Assembly: GCF_040529335.1 (NCBI RefSeq)
Contig: NZ_CP159534.1
Span: 6,076,001 to 6,140,000 of the forward strand
DNA from: Streptomyces sp. HUAS MG91
GTDB taxonomy: Bacteria; Actinomycetota; Actinomycetes; Streptomycetales; Streptomycetaceae
Direction: 5' to 3'
DNA length: 64,000 bases
Below the pieces are notes generated by a model. It was not told the origin of the DNA and searched no databases. It saw nothing but the letters and a program-made list of their open reading frames with translations. The stretch's first letter is position 1; each line of letters begins with the position of its first letter. A program made the translations under genes and the position numbers. Below are positions 50,224 to 60,038 of this stretch, piece after piece.

Positions 50224-52164
50224 ATGTCCGCAACACCCCAGCATCAGGCGAAGGTCTCCGAACGGGAGGCCCGGCAGGTCGCCGAGGCCGCACGCGAACA
50301 GGACTGGCGCAAGCCCAGTTTCGCGAAGGAGCTCTTCCTCGGCCGGTTCCGGATCGACCTCATCCACCCGCACCCCATGCCCGCCGACGAGGACGCGCAG
50401 CGCGGCGAGGAGTTTCTGGCCAAGCTCCGCGACTTCTGCGAGACGGAGATCGACTCCGCCCGCATCGAGCGCGAGGCGAGGATCCCCGACGAGACGGTCA
50501 ACGGGCTCAAGGAGCTCGGCGCGCTCGGCATGAAGATCGACACGAAGTACGGCGGGCTCGGCCTCACCCAGGTGTACTACAACAAGTCGCTCGCCCTGGT
50601 CGGCTCCGCGTCCCCGGCGATCGGCGCCCTGCTCTCCGCGCACCAGTCCATCGGCGTACCGCAGCCGCTGAAGCTGTTCGGGACGCAGGAGCAGAAGGAC
50701 ACGTTCCTGCCGCGCTGCGCCCGCACCGACATCAGCGCGTTCCTGCTGACCGAGCCCGACGTCGGCTCCGACCCGGCCCGGCTCGCTACCACCGCCGTCC
50801 CCGACGGCGACTCCTACGTCCTCGACGGCGTGAAGCTGTGGACGACGAACGGCGTCGTCGCCGATCTGCTCGTCGTCATGGCGCGCGTCCCGAAGTCCGA
50901 GGGGCACAGGGGCGGCATCACCGCGTTCGTGGTGGAGGCCGCGTCCGAGGGCATCACGGTCGAGAACCGCAACGCCTTCATGGGCCTGCGCGGCCTGGAG
51001 AACGGCGTCACGCGCTTCGACCGGGTACGGGTGCCCGCCGCGAACCGGATCGGCCCGGAGGGCGCCGGACTGAAGATCGCGCTCACCACCCTCAACACCG
51101 GACGCCTCTCGCTGCCCGCCATGTGCGTCGGCGCCGGCAAGTGGTGCCTGAAGATCGCCCGCGAGTGGTCGGCGGCCCGCGAGCAGTGGGGCAAGCCGGT
51201 CGCGTTCCACGAGGCGGTCGGCGCGAAGATCAGCTTCATCGCGGCGACCACGTTCGCCCTGGAGGCCGTCGTCGACCTCTCCTCGCAGATGGCCGACGAG
51301 GACCGCAACGACATCCGCATCGAGGCCGCCCTCGCCAAGCTCTACGGCTCCGAGATGAGCTGTCTGATGGCGGACGAGCTGGTGCAGATCCGCGGCGGCC
51401 GCGGCTTCGAGACCGCCGAATCCCTCGCCGCCCGCGGCGAACGCGCGGTCCCCGCCGAGCAGATGCTGCGCGACCTGCGCATCAACCGCATCTTCGAGGG
51501 CTCCACCGAGATCATGCACCTGCTGATCGCGCGCGAGGCCGTCGACGCCCACCTGTCCGTCGCCGGCGACCTCATCGACCCCGACAAGTCCCTGTCCGAC
51601 AAGGCGCGGGCGGGCGCGAAGGCGGGCGGCTTCTACGCCCGCTGGCTGCCCAAGCTGGTCGCGGGCCCCGGCCAGCTCCCGCGCTCGTACGGCGAATTCC
51701 ACCCGGCGGGCCACCGCGACCTGTCCGGCCATCTGCGCTACGTCGAGCGCTCGGCCCGCAAGCTGGCCCGCTCCACCTTCTACGCCATGTCCCGCTGGCA
51801 GGGCCGCATGGAGACCAAGCAGGGCTTCCTCGGCCGCATCGTCGACATCGGCGCCGAACTGTTCGCGATGAGCGCGGCCTGCGTACGCGCCGAACTCCTG
51901 CGCACCACCGAGGAGTACGGCCGCGAGGCGTACCAGCTCGCCGACGTCTTCTGCGGTCAGGCCCGCATCCGCGTCGACGAACTCTTCGACCGGCTGTGGA
52001 CCAACACCGACGAACTGGACCGCAAGGTCGTCAAGGGCGTGCTCGGCGGTACGTACACCTGGCTGGAGCAGGGCGTCGTCGACCCGAGCGGCGACGGGCC
52101 CTGGATCGCCGACGCGACCCCCGGGGCCAGCAAGCGGGAGAACGTGCACCGGCCCATCCGCTGA
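50224..52164 (+). CDS. Long-chain-type acyl-CoA dehydrogenase
   Basis: This 646-aa protein is a VLCAD/ACAD9-like acyl-CoA dehydrogenase that introduces the first double bond in beta-oxidation. The core motifs are FLLTEPDVGSDPARL and the catalytic-base region RIFEGSTEIMHLL (near residue 425), followed by a C-terminal extension of about 190 aa typical of very-long-chain forms. ATG 50224 is preferred over GTG 50215 because GAGG is 9 nt upstream. It is isolated, with terminators on both sides. Confidence 0.88.
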   Translation: MSATPQHQAKVSEREARQVAEAAREQDWRKPSFAKELFLGRFRIDLIHPHPMPADEDAQRGEEFLAKLRDFCETEIDSARIEREARIPDETVNGLKELGALGMKIDTKYGGLGLTQVYYNKSLALVGSASPAIGALLSAHQSIGVPQPLKLFGTQEQKDTFLPRCARTDISAFLLTEPDVGSDPARLATTAVPDGDSYVLDGVKLWTTNGVVADLLVVMARVPKSEGHRGGITAFVVEAASEGITVENRNAFMGLRGLENGVTRFDRVRVPAANRIGPEGAGLKIALTTLNTGRLSLPAMCVGAGKWCLKIAREWSAAREQWGKPVAFHEAVGAKISFIAATTFALEAVVDLSSQMADEDRNDIRIEAALAKLYGSEMSCLMADELVQIRGGRGFETAESLAARGERAVPAEQMLRDLRINRIFEGSTEIMHLLIAREAVDAHLSVAGDLIDPDKSLSDKARAGAKAGGFYARWLPKLVAGPGQLPRSYGEFHPAGHRDLSGHLRYVERSARKLARSTFYAMSRWQGRMETKQGFLGRIVDIGAELFAMSAACVRAELLRTTEEYGREAYQLADVFCGQARIRVDELFDRLWTNTDELDRKVVKGVLGGTYTWLEQGVVDPSGDGPWIADATPGASKRENVHRPIR

Positions 52165-52176
52165 CGACGGCAACTC

Positions 52177-52202
52177 CCCGGGCCCGGTCGGCCGGGCCCG
52201 GG
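52177..52202 (+). terminator. Terminator after the acyl-CoA dehydrogenase
   Basis: CCCGGGCCCGG (52177-52187) and CCGGGCCCGGG (52192-52202) form an 11-bp stem capped by a TCGG tetraloop, 12 nt after the stop. Confidence 0.8.
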
Positions 52203-52329
52203 AGGAGGGCGGCACGCGGCCTCCGGAAGCACGCCGTGCCGGTCCGCCACGCGTGCCCGGCGACCCGCCGGGCGCGAACTGCCGGGGCACCCTGTCGGCT
52301 TCACCGGCCACGCGCGCAAGAATGGGGCA

Positions 52330-53616
52330 ATGACCGACAGCCCCGACAGCTCCGTCAGCCCGTCCCCGCTCGCGGATCCCCACCTCGTCTTCGATCCGGC
52401 CCCCACCGACACCCCGCGGGACATCACCGTCCTGGGCTCGACGGGCTCGATCGGCACCCAGGCCATCGACCTGGTCCTGCGCAACCCTGACCGCTTCCGC
52501 GTCACCGCCCTGAGCGCCGCGGGCGGCAGGGTCGAACTCCTCGCCGAGCAGGCCCGCCGCCTGGGCGTGCGCACGGTCGCCGTGGCCCGCGAGGACGCCG
52601 TGCCGGCGCTGCGCGAGGCCCTGGCCGCCCAGTACGGCACGGGCGAGCCGCTTCCGGAGATCCTGGCCGGGCCCGACGCCGCCACCGAGATCGCGGGGCG
52701 CGGCGACTGCCACACCGTGCTCAACGGCATCACCGGCTCCATCGGCCTGGCCCCGACGCTCGCCGCGCTCGAAGCGGGCCGCACCCTCGCCCTGGCCAAC
52801 AAGGAATCGCTGATCGTCGGCGGCCCGCTGGTCAAGGACATCGCCGCGCCCGGCCAGATCATCCCGGTCGACTCGGAGCACGCGGCGCTCTTCCAGGCGC
52901 TCGCCGCCGGCACCCGCGCCGACGTGCGCAAGCTGGTCGTGACGGCGTCGGGCGGCCCGTTCCGCGGCCGCACCCGCGCCGACCTGGAGCGGGTCACCGT
53001 CGAGGACGCCCTCGCACACCCCACCTGGGCGATGGGCCCGGTCATCACGATCAACTCCTCCACCCTGGTCAACAAGGGCCTGGAGGTCATCGAGGCACAC
53101 CTGCTCTACGACATTCCCTTCGACCGCATCGAAGTCGTCGTCCACCCCCAGTCCTACGTGCACTCCATGGTCGAGTTCACCGACGGCTCCACGCTCGCCC
53201 AGGCCACCCCGCCCGACATGCGTGGTCCGATCGCCGTCGGCATCGGCTGGCCCGAGCGGATCCCCGACGCGGCCCCCGCCTTCGACTGGACCAAGGCCTC
53301 CACCTGGGAGTTCTTCCCGCTCGACAACGACGCTTTTCCGTCGGTGGGGCTCGCCCGGCATGTGGGGGAGCTCGCGGGGACGGCCCCGGCGGTGTTCAAT
53401 GCCGCCAATGAGGAGTGCGTGGACGCGTTCCTGAAGGGCGCGCTGCCGTTCAACGGGATCATGGACACGGTGACGAAGGTCGTCGAGGAACACGGCACAC
53501 CGGAAACGGGAACTTCACTCACCGTCGCGGACGTCCTCGAAGCGGAGACCTGGGCGCGCGCCCGGGCCCGTGAACTGACCGCACAGGACAAGACGGCCGC
53601 GGAGGCTCGTGCATGA
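52330..53616 (+). CDS. dxr: 1-deoxy-D-xylulose 5-phosphate reductoisomerase
   Basis: Dxr converts DXP to MEP in the non-mevalonate isoprenoid pathway. The 428-aa protein has the NADPH loop GSTGSIG (36-42), the [11 protein letters not shown] catalytic-metal strand and the flexible loop [11 protein letters not shown]. The N-terminus is about 25 residues longer than E. coli Dxr. AAGAAT lies 6 nt before the ATG and a GGGG leader is close, so a leaderless message or a weak ribosome binding site is possible. It overlaps the next gene by ATGA. Confidence 0.95.
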   Translation: MTDSPDSSVSPSPLADPHLVFDPAPTDTPRDITVLGSTGSIGTQAIDLVLRNPDRFRVTALSAAGGRVELLAEQARRLGVRTVAVAREDAVPALREALAAQYGTGEPLPEILAGPDAATEIAGRGDCHTVLNGITGSIGLAPTLAALEAGRTLALANKESLIVGGPLVKDIAAPGQIIPVDSEHAALFQALAAGTRADVRKLVVTASGGPFRGRTRADLERVTVEDALAHPTWAMGPVITINSSTLVNKGLEVIEAHLLYDIPFDRIEVVVHPQSYVHSMVEFTDGSTLAQATPPDMRGPIAVGIGWPERIPDAAPAFDWTKASTWEFFPLDNDAFPSVGLARHVGELAGTAPAVFNAANEECVDAFLKGALPFNGIMDTVTKVVEEHGTPETGTSLTVADVLEAETWARARARELTAQDKTAAEARA

Positions 53617-54914
53617 CGACCTTGATGATGATCCTCGGCATAGTCATCTTCGTGGTGGGCCTGCTCGTCTCCATCGCCTGGCACGAGCTGGGCCACCTGT
53701 CGACGGCGAAGCTCTTCGGCATCCGCGTGCCGCAGTACATGGTCGGCTTCGGCCCCACCCTCTTCTCGCGGAAGAAGGGCGACACCGAGTACGGCATCAA
53801 GGCGATCCCGCTCGGCGGCTACATCCGCATGATCGGCATGTTCCCGCCCGGCGAGGACGGCAGGATCGAGGCCCGCTCCACCTCCCCCTTCCGCTCGATG
53901 GTGGAGGACGCGCGGGCCGCGGCCTTCGAGGAACTGCAGCCCGGCGACGAGACCCGGCTCTTCTACACGCGCAAGCCGTGGAAGAGGGTCATCGTGATGT
54001 TCGCCGGCCCGTTCATGAACCTGATCCTCGCGATCGGCCTGTTCTTCGTCGTGCTCATGGGCTTCGGCGTCACGCAGCAGACGAACACGGTCTCGTCGGT
54101 CTCCGCCTGCGTCATCGAGGCCAGCGCGAACCGGGACACCTGCAAGGCGTCCGACCCGGAGTCCCCGGCGAAGGCGGCGGGCCTCCAGGCCAAGGACAAG
54201 ATCGTCTCGTTCAACGGGATCACGACGGACAAGTGGAACACCCTGTCCGACGAGATCCGGGAGAGCGCGGGCAAGACCGTCCCGATCGTCGTGGAGCGCG
54301 ACGGACAGCGGAAGACGCTGACCGCGAAGATCGCCACGAACCAGGTGGCGAAGAAGGACTCCAGCGGCCAGATCACCGACGGCTACGTGAAGGCGGGCTT
54401 CCTCGGCTTCACCGCCGCCACCGGCGTCGTCCACCAGGACTTCGGCGACTCGGTGTCCTGGATGACCGACCGGGTCGGGGACGCCGTCGACTCCATCGTC
54501 GCGCTGCCCGCGAAGATCCCCGCACTGTGGGACGCCGCGTTCGGCGACGGCCCGCGCGAGGCGGACTCCCCGATGGGCGTGGTCGGCGCGGCCCGGGTCG
54601 GCGGCGAGATCTTCACCATGGACATCCCGGCGACCCAGCAGCTGGCGATGGCCCTGATGCTGGTCGCGGGCTTCAACCTGTCGCTGTTCCTGTTCAACAT
54701 GCTCCCGCTGCTGCCGCTGGACGGCGGACACATCGCGGGCGCGCTCTGGGAGGCGCTGCGGCGCAACCTCGCGCGGGTGTTCCGGCGTCCCGACCCGGGC
54801 CCGTTCGATGTCGCGAAACTCATGCCGGTGGCCTACGTCGTCGCGGGAATCTTCGTCTGTTTCACGATCCTGGTGCTGATCGCCGACGTCGTTAACCCGG
54901 TGAAAATCTCCTGA
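53613..54914 (+). CDS. Site-2 intramembrane metalloprotease (RseP-like, M50)
   Basis: This 433-aa membrane protease cuts membrane-bound anti-sigma factors or signal peptides. The zinc site HELGH is at 24-28 (AWHELGHLS) in the first helix, and the second zinc ligand is in [10 protein letters not shown] near the end. A PDZ-like part (about 175-250) lies between helices. It is embedded between dxr and ispG, a conserved actinobacterial arrangement, with ATGA overlap to dxr. Confidence 0.92.
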   Translation: MTTLMMILGIVIFVVGLLVSIAWHELGHLSTAKLFGIRVPQYMVGFGPTLFSRKKGDTEYGIKAIPLGGYIRMIGMFPPGEDGRIEARSTSPFRSMVEDARAAAFEELQPGDETRLFYTRKPWKRVIVMFAGPFMNLILAIGLFFVVLMGFGVTQQTNTVSSVSACVIEASANRDTCKASDPESPAKAAGLQAKDKIVSFNGITTDKWNTLSDEIRESAGKTVPIVVERDGQRKTLTAKIATNQVAKKDSSGQITDGYVKAGFLGFTAATGVVHQDFGDSVSWMTDRVGDAVDSIVALPAKIPALWDAAFGDGPREADSPMGVVGAARVGGEIFTMDIPATQQLAMALMLVAGFNLSLFLFNMLPLLPLDGGHIAGALWEALRRNLARVFRRPDPGPFDVAKLMPVAYVVAGIFVCFTILVLIADVVNPVKIS

Positions 54915-54929
54915 TCGCGTGAGGTTCAA

Positions 54930-54960
54930 GGCGGCCGGGCACCCTGGGTGCCCGGTCGCC
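54930..54960 (+). terminator. Hairpin after the site-2 protease
   Basis: GGCGGCCGGGCACCC (54930-54944) pairs with GGGTGCCCGGTCGCC (54946-54960) with one G-U. The top must open to make a 3-5-nt loop. It lies 110 nt before ispG, so it may terminate or attenuate. Confidence 0.7.
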
Positions 54961-55070
54961 CACCTTCGGGTGGTGTAGGAGGGCGCGATGTGCTCGGCCG
55001 TGCGCCGGTGACGTAATCTCGGAAACCTCTGGACTCGATCCTCGATCCACACCTTGGGGTTGCACAGCAG

Positions 55071-56228
55071 ATGACTGCGATTTCTCTCGGCATGCCGGAC
55101 GTACCGACCAAGCTCGCCGAGCGGCGCAAGAGCCGGCAGATCCAGGTCGGCACGGTGGCCGTGGGCGGCGACGCCCCGGTGTCGGTGCAGTCGATGACGA
55201 CCACGCGGACGTCCGACATCGGCGCCACGCTCCAGCAGATCGCCGAGCTGACGGCGTCCGGCTGCCAGATCGTGCGGGTGGCCTGCCCCACGCAGGACGA
55301 CGCCGACGCGCTGCCGGTCATCGCGAAGAAGTCGCAGATCCCGGTGATCGCCGACATCCACTTCCAGCCCAAGTACGTCTTCGCGGCCATCGAGGCGGGC
55401 TGCGCCGCGGTCCGCGTCAACCCGGGCAACATCAAGCAGTTCGACGACAAGGTCAAGGAGATCGCCAAGGCGGCGAAGGACCACGGCACCCCGATCCGCA
55501 TCGGGGTGAACGCGGGCTCGCTCGACCGCCGCCTGCTCCAGAAGTACGGCAAGGCGACCCCCGAGGCCCTCGTCGAGTCGGCCCTGTGGGAGGCGTCCCT
55601 CTTCGAGGAGCACGACTTCCGCGACATCAAGATCTCGGTCAAGCACAACGACCCGGTCGTGATGGTCAACGCCTACCGGCTGCTCGCCGAGCGCTGCGAC
55701 TACCCGCTGCACCTCGGCGTCACCGAGGCCGGTCCCGCTTTCCAGGGCACCATCAAGTCGGCCGTCGCCTTCGGCGCGCTGCTCTCCGAGGGCATCGGCG
55801 ACACCATCCGCGTCTCCCTCTCGGCCCCGCCGGTCGAGGAGATCAAGGTGGGCAACGCGATCCTGGAGTCGCTGAACCTCAAGCCCCGCCGCCTGGAGAT
55901 CGTCTCCTGCCCGTCCTGCGGGCGTGCCCAGGTCGACGTCTACAAGCTCGCCGAAGAGGTCACCGCCGGGCTCGACGGCATGGAGGTCCCTCTCCGCGTG
56001 GCCGTCATGGGCTGTGTCGTGAACGGTCCGGGCGAGGCCCGCGAGGCCGACCTCGGTGTCGCCTCCGGCAACGGCAAGGGGCAGATCTTCGTCAAGGGCG
56101 AGGTCATCAAGACCGTTCCCGAGTCGAAGATCGTGGAGACGCTCATCGAGGAGGCGATGAAGATCGCCGAGCAGATGGAGAAGGACGGGGTTGCCTCCGG
56201 CGAGCCGTCCGTCGCGGTCGCCGGCTGA
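55071..56228 (+). CDS. ispG: 4-hydroxy-3-methylbut-2-enyl-diphosphate synthase
   Basis: IspG (GcpE) makes HMBPP from MEcPP using a 4Fe-4S cluster. The 385-aa protein has the TIM-barrel [12 protein letters not shown] start and the cluster cysteines in [11 protein letters not shown] (near residue 284) and [11 protein letters not shown]. It starts at ATG 55071. Together with dxr it shows this region carries MEP-pathway genes. Confidence 0.95.
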   Translation: MTAISLGMPDVPTKLAERRKSRQIQVGTVAVGGDAPVSVQSMTTTRTSDIGATLQQIAELTASGCQIVRVACPTQDDADALPVIAKKSQIPVIADIHFQPKYVFAAIEAGCAAVRVNPGNIKQFDDKVKEIAKAAKDHGTPIRIGVNAGSLDRRLLQKYGKATPEALVESALWEASLFEEHDFRDIKISVKHNDPVVMVNAYRLLAERCDYPLHLGVTEAGPAFQGTIKSAVAFGALLSEGIGDTIRVSLSAPPVEEIKVGNAILESLNLKPRRLEIVSCPSCGRAQVDVYKLAEEVTAGLDGMEVPLRVAVMGCVVNGPGEAREADLGVASGNGKGQIFVKGEVIKTVPESKIVETLIEEAMKIAEQMEKDGVASGEPSVAVAG

Positions 56229-56280
56229 TCGGTCCCCGGCCTCGCGCGCTCGATTGCCGGGTTCCGCCCGGCGGCCGAGC

Positions 56281-56343
56281 GCGCAGTTCCCCGCGCCCCT
56301 GAAGGGCGAGCTCCGCTCGCTTCAGGGGCGCGGGGAACTGCGC
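56281..56343. repeat. Intergenic hairpin element, repeat copies F and G
   Basis: Copy F (56281-56300) and inverted copy G (56324-56343) form a long stem, with GCGAGC/GCTCGC (56306-56311 with 56315-56320) inside and a 2-nt bulge. The same layout recurs at 59932-60015. It lies between ispG and the GNAT gene, 52 nt after the ispG stop, and may also act as a terminator. Confidence 0.85.
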
Positions 56344-56490
56344 GAGAAGAGGCCACCGGCCAGCAGCCGCCGACGGATCTCACCCGGCAGCCGCCCGTGC
56401 GGAAGGCGGCCGAAGGCAGCCCCAGTACACCCGCTGCCACCGCCAGGTACAGTGCGGAGACCAGCCCTCCCCGCCAAAAAGGCCCCGCAC

Positions 56491-57339
56491 GTGTTGACTC
56501 AGACCACCACCCGGGTCCTCGAACCGAGTGACCTCGACGCCGCGCTCGCCGTCCTCGACCGCGAGCCGGTCGTGAACGCCTTCGTGACGGCCCGCGTCCG
56601 CGTCGCGGGCCTCGACCCGTGGCGGCTCGGAGGCGAGATGTGGGGCTGGTACGAGGACGGCATGCTGCGGTCCCTGTGCTACGCGGGCGCCAACCTCGTC
56701 CCCATCTGCGCCACCGACAGAGCCGTCAGAGGCTTCGCCGACCGCGCCCGCAGAGCCGGCCGCCGCTGCTCCTCCATCGTCGGCCCGGCCGAGCCCACGG
56801 CCCGCCTGTGGCAGCTCCTCGAACCCTCCTGGGGCCCCGCCCGCGAGGTCCGCGCCCACCAGCCCCTGATGGTCACCGACCGGCTGCCGGCCCACGTCGA
56901 GCCGGACCCGTACGTCCGCCGCATCCGCAAGGACGAGATGGAGACGATCATGCCGGCGTGCGTGGCGATGTTCACCGAGGAGGTCGGCGTCTCCCCGCTG
57001 GCGGGCGACGGCGGCCTGCTCTACCAGGCGCGGGTCGCCGAACTGGTCGGCTCGGGACGCTCCTTCGCCCGCCTCGACGAGCACGGCAAGGTGATCTTCA
57101 AGGCGGAGATCGGCGCCGCGACCCCGGAGGCCTGCCAGATCCAGGGCGTCTGGGTGGCGCCCGAGCACCGCGGCAAGGGCCTCGCCGCGCCCGGCATGGC
57201 GGCCGTGGTCCGCTACGCCCTCGCGGACGTGGCCCCGGTCGTCAGCCTCTACGTCAACGACTTCAACACCCCGGCCCGCGCGGCCTACCGCAGGGTCGGC
57301 TTCGAGGAAGTCGGCGCCTTCATGAGCGTGCTGTTCTAG
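56491..57339 (+). CDS. GNAT acetyltransferase with a DUF4081-type N-terminal domain
   Basis: This 282-aa protein has a C-terminal GNAT domain (about 145-282) with the acetyl-CoA motif IQGVWVAPEHRGKGLAAPGMA and VSLYVNDFNTPARAAYRRVGFEEVG. The N-terminal half (LEPSDLDAALAVLDREPVVNAFV) looks like the DUF4081 domain of actinobacteria. The target is unknown. GTG 56491 is chosen for GGCC-rich spacing and the lack of an upstream conserved stretch. Its TAG stop (57337-57339) lies at the edge of a 173-bp inverted repeat. Confidence 0.85.
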   Translation: MLTQTTTRVLEPSDLDAALAVLDREPVVNAFVTARVRVAGLDPWRLGGEMWGWYEDGMLRSLCYAGANLVPICATDRAVRGFADRARRAGRRCSSIVGPAEPTARLWQLLEPSWGPAREVRAHQPLMVTDRLPAHVEPDPYVRRIRKDEMETIMPACVAMFTEEVGVSPLAGDGGLLYQARVAELVGSGRSFARLDEHGKVIFKAEIGAATPEACQIQGVWVAPEHRGKGLAAPGMAAVVRYALADVAPVVSLYVNDFNTPARAAYRRVGFEEVGAFMSVLF

Positions 57340-57511
57340 GGCCTGTCTGACAATTCCCGTCGTCGCCCGAAGGGCGGCCTCGCGGCGTCTGGTGCGTGCT
57401 CTCGGCGGGCCGGGTGCAAGGCCTCGTACTGGACGTACTCGGCCTTGTGCCCGGTGCGGCGAGAGCACGTGCCAGGCGTCGCGGGGCAGACGGGAATTGT
57501 CAGACAGGCCC
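57339..57511. mobile_element. 173-bp full-length inverted-repeat (MITE-like) element
   Basis: The outer arms GGGCCTGTCTGACAATTCC (from 57339) and the inverted GGAATTGTCAGACAGGCCC (to 57511) are perfect over 23 bp. Inside, GGCCTTG-, GAGAGCAC- and GGCGTC-type blocks also pair with a few mismatches, so nearly the whole element folds into one hairpin with TCGTACTGGACGTACTC near the tip. There is no ORF and no clear target duplication. It is probably a MITE derived from a transposon; this is inferred. Confidence 0.65.
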
Positions 57512-57544
57512 TGGCGCCCGGCCCCTCAGCCGTCCGCCCCGGGG

Positions 57545-57550
57545 TACTCT
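57545..57550 (+). promoter_or_regulatory. -10 box suggesting a leaderless GNAT mRNA
   Basis: TACTCT (TANNNT) lies 7 nt before ATG 57558, and no ribosome binding site precedes it. This spacing suits leaderless transcription. Confidence 0.35.
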
Positions 57551-57557
57551 CCGGGGC

Positions 57558-58124
57558 ATGCCGCACCGCAGCAGCACGGACGAGCCCTCCGTCACCATCG
57601 GCCCCCTCGACCTGCGCGCCCGCGTGGACGAGGCCCTCGCGGTCCAGGCCCATGCCTTCGGCCTCAGCGACGACGAGATCGCGGTCCGCCGCCAGATCGT
57701 CCTGCGGCACATCACGTACCCGGGAGCCCGCGCGCTCGGCGCCACCACCGAGACCGGCCGCCTCGTCGGCTTCGTCTACGGCATGCCGAACGACCGTACC
57801 CACTGGTGGTCCACGGTCGTCGAGCCGTACCTGCGCTCCCGCGGCACCGACCACTGGCTCGACGACTCGTTCGTCATCACCGAGCTGCACGTCCACCCCG
57901 GCCACCAGAACCGCGGCATCGGCCGCACCCTGATCACGATGATCACCGACACCGCGTACCAGCCCCGCTCGATCCTCTCCGCGATCGACCACGAGAGCCC
58001 CGCACGCGGCCTGTACCGCTCCCTCGGCTACGCCGACCTGGCCCAGCAGGTGCTCTTCCCGAGCGCCCCGAAGCCGTACGCCGTGATGGGCGCCCCGCTG
58101 CCGCTGCTCAGGCCCCTCCACTGA
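57558..58124 (+). CDS. GNAT family acetyltransferase
   Basis: This 188-aa GNAT protein has the acetyl-CoA region ITELHVHPGHQNRGIGRTLI (near residue 115) and an AIDHESPARGLYRSLGYADL segment. It starts at ATG 57558, just after the inverted-repeat element. The target is unknown; it may act on a metabolite or a protein N-terminus. Only 71 nt separate it from proS. Confidence 0.85.
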   Translation: MPHRSSTDEPSVTIGPLDLRARVDEALAVQAHAFGLSDDEIAVRRQIVLRHITYPGARALGATTETGRLVGFVYGMPNDRTHWWSTVVEPYLRSRGTDHWLDDSFVITELHVHPGHQNRGIGRTLITMITDTAYQPRSILSAIDHESPARGLYRSLGYADLAQQVLFPSAPKPYAVMGAPLPLLRPLH

Positions 58125-58195
58125 CCGATTTCCGGCCGCCGGGCCCGCACGGCTAACCTCCTGGGACCACCCTTTCGCAGCAGGAGTCAAGAATC

Positions 58196-59905
58196 ATGGC
58201 CAAGGCCCAGGTCCAGCGCATGTCCCGGTTGATGGTGAAGACCCTGCGCGACGACCCGGCGGACGCCGAGGTGCTGAGCCACAAGCTCCTCGTGCGCGCC
58301 GGGTACGTGCGCCGCACCGCCGCGGGAATCTGGTCCTGGCTGCCGCTCGGCAAGAAGGTCCTCGCCAACGTCGAGCGCGTGGTCCGCGAGGAGATGGACG
58401 CCATCGGCGCCCAGGAGGTCACCCTCCCCGCCCTGCTGCCCAAGGAGCCCTACGAGGCGACCGGCCGCTGGACCGAGTACGGCGCCGAGCTGTTCCGCCT
58501 CAACGACCGCAAGGGCGGCGACTACCTCCTCGGCCCGACCCACGAGGAGATCTTCACCCTCCTGGTCAAGGACCAGTGCACGTCCTACAAGGACCTGCCC
58601 GTGATCCTCTACCAGATCCAGTCGAAGTACCGCGACGAGGCCCGCCCCCGCGCCGGCATCCTGCGCGGCCGCGAGTTCCTGATGAAGGACTCGTACTCCT
58701 TCGACCTGGAGGACGAGGGCCTCGCCCACTCCTACGCGCTGCACCGCGCCGCGTACCAGAAGATCTTCCAGCGCCTCGGCCTCGACCACCGCATCTGCGC
58801 CGCCACCGCGGGCGCCATGGGCGGCTCCAAGTCCGAGGAGTTCCTGGCCCCGGCCGCGGCCGGCGAGGACACCTTCGCCGACTGCCCGAACTGCGACTAC
58901 GCGGCCAACACCGAGGCCGTCTCCTTCGCGCTCGCGCCGGTCGACGCCACCGGCGTCGCCGCCCTCGAAGAGATCCCCACGCCCGACACGCCCACCATCG
59001 AGACGCTCGCCGCGCACCTGAACGTCCAGGCGTCCGAGACCCTGAAGAACCTCCTCGTGAAGGTCGACGGCGAGATCGTCGCCGTCGGCGTCCCCGGCGA
59101 CCGCGAGGTCGACATGGACAAGGTCGAGGCGCACTTCGCCCCGGCCGCCGTCGAGCTGGTCACCGCCGAGGACTTCGAGGGCCGTGACGACCTGGTCCGC
59201 GGCTACGTCGGCCCGCAGGGCCTGGAGAAGGTCCAGTACATCGCCGACCCGCGCGTCGCCCCCGGCACCGCCTGGATCACCGGCGCCAACAAGACCGGCG
59301 TCCACGCGAAGAACGTCGTCGCGGGCCGCGACTTCGAGGTCGACGCCTACGTCGACGTCGTCGTGGTCCAGGAGGGCGACCCCTGCCCCAAGTGCGGTAC
59401 GGGCCTGAAGCTGGACCGCGCCATCGAGATCGGCCACATCTTCCAGCTCGGCCGCAAGTACGCCGACGCCTTCCAGCTCGACGTGCTCGGCCAGAACGGC
59501 AAGCCGGTCCGCGTGACCATGGGTTCGTACGGCATCGGCGTCTCCCGCGCCGTCGCCGCGCTCGCCGAGCAGCACGCCGACGACAAGGGCCTGGTCTGGC
59601 CGGAGGAGATCGCCCCCGCCGACGTGCACGTGGTCGCCGCGGGCAAGGCGCTCCAGACCGAGCTGGCCCTGGAGGTCTCGGAGCTCCTCGCCGAGGCCGG
59701 CGTGCGCGTCCTGGTCGACGACCGTCCCGGCATCTCGCCCGGCGTGAAGTTCACCGACTCCGAGCTGATCGGTGTCCCGAAGATCCTGGTCGCGGGGCGG
59801 CGCAGCGGTGACCGTGTCCTGGAGCTGAAGGACCGGCGCACCGGCGAGCGCGAAGAACTCTCGGTCGAGGAAGCGGTCGCCCGTCTGACCGGCACCGTGG
59901 CATAA
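58196..59905 (+). CDS. proS: Prolyl-tRNA synthetase
   Basis: ProS charges tRNA-Pro. This 569-aa class II enzyme is the bacterial-type long form with an editing insertion (about 225-405). Visible are [18 protein letters not shown] near the N-terminus, the class II motif [36 protein letters not shown], and [24 protein letters not shown] at about 58155 could be a -10; CAGGAG lies 9 nt before the ATG. Confidence 0.96.
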   Translation: MAKAQVQRMSRLMVKTLRDDPADAEVLSHKLLVRAGYVRRTAAGIWSWLPLGKKVLANVERVVREEMDAIGAQEVTLPALLPKEPYEATGRWTEYGAELFRLNDRKGGDYLLGPTHEEIFTLLVKDQCTSYKDLPVILYQIQSKYRDEARPRAGILRGREFLMKDSYSFDLEDEGLAHSYALHRAAYQKIFQRLGLDHRICAATAGAMGGSKSEEFLAPAAAGEDTFADCPNCDYAANTEAVSFALAPVDATGVAALEEIPTPDTPTIETLAAHLNVQASETLKNLLVKVDGEIVAVGVPGDREVDMDKVEAHFAPAAVELVTAEDFEGRDDLVRGYVGPQGLEKVQYIADPRVAPGTAWITGANKTGVHAKNVVAGRDFEVDAYVDVVVVQEGDPCPKCGTGLKLDRAIEIGHIFQLGRKYADAFQLDVLGQNGKPVRVTMGSYGIGVSRAVAALAEQHADDKGLVWPEEIAPADVHVVAAGKALQTELALEVSELLAEAGVRVLVDDRPGISPGVKFTDSELIGVPKILVAGRRSGDRVLELKDRRTGEREELSVEEAVARLTGTVA

Positions 59906-59931
59906 CGCCGCGCGTCCGGCTCGCCACCGTC

Positions 59932-60015
59932 GTGGCTTCTCGCGCAGTTCCCCGCGCCCCTGAGGGCGAGCTCCGCTCGCTTCAGGGGCGCGGGGAACTG
60001 CGCGAGAAGCCCCAC
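59932..60015. repeat. Intergenic hairpin element, repeat copies H and I
   Basis: Copy H (59942-59961) and inverted copy I (59984-60003) are extended by GTGGCTTCTC and GAGAAGCCCCAC outside the cores, giving a stem of about 30 bp. The internal GGGCGAGCTCCGCTCGC is the same as at 56305-56320. It lies between proS and the GNAT gene and may act as the proS terminator. Confidence 0.85.
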
Positions 60016-60025
60016 CGGCCGGTAC

Positions 60026-60031
60026 TACTGT
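60026..60031 (+). promoter_or_regulatory. -10 box suggesting a leaderless GNAT mRNA
   Basis: TACTGT (TANNNT) is followed by 7 nt and then ATG 60039, without a ribosome binding site. The -35 region would be inside the flanking repeat. Confidence 0.35.
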
Positions 60032-60038
60032 GACGACC

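Noticed and set aside
49843..53493. 1216-codon minus-strand frame opposite the acyl-CoA dehydrogenase and dxr
   Set aside because: It covers two strong plus-strand genes and a terminator and shows no recognisable domain.
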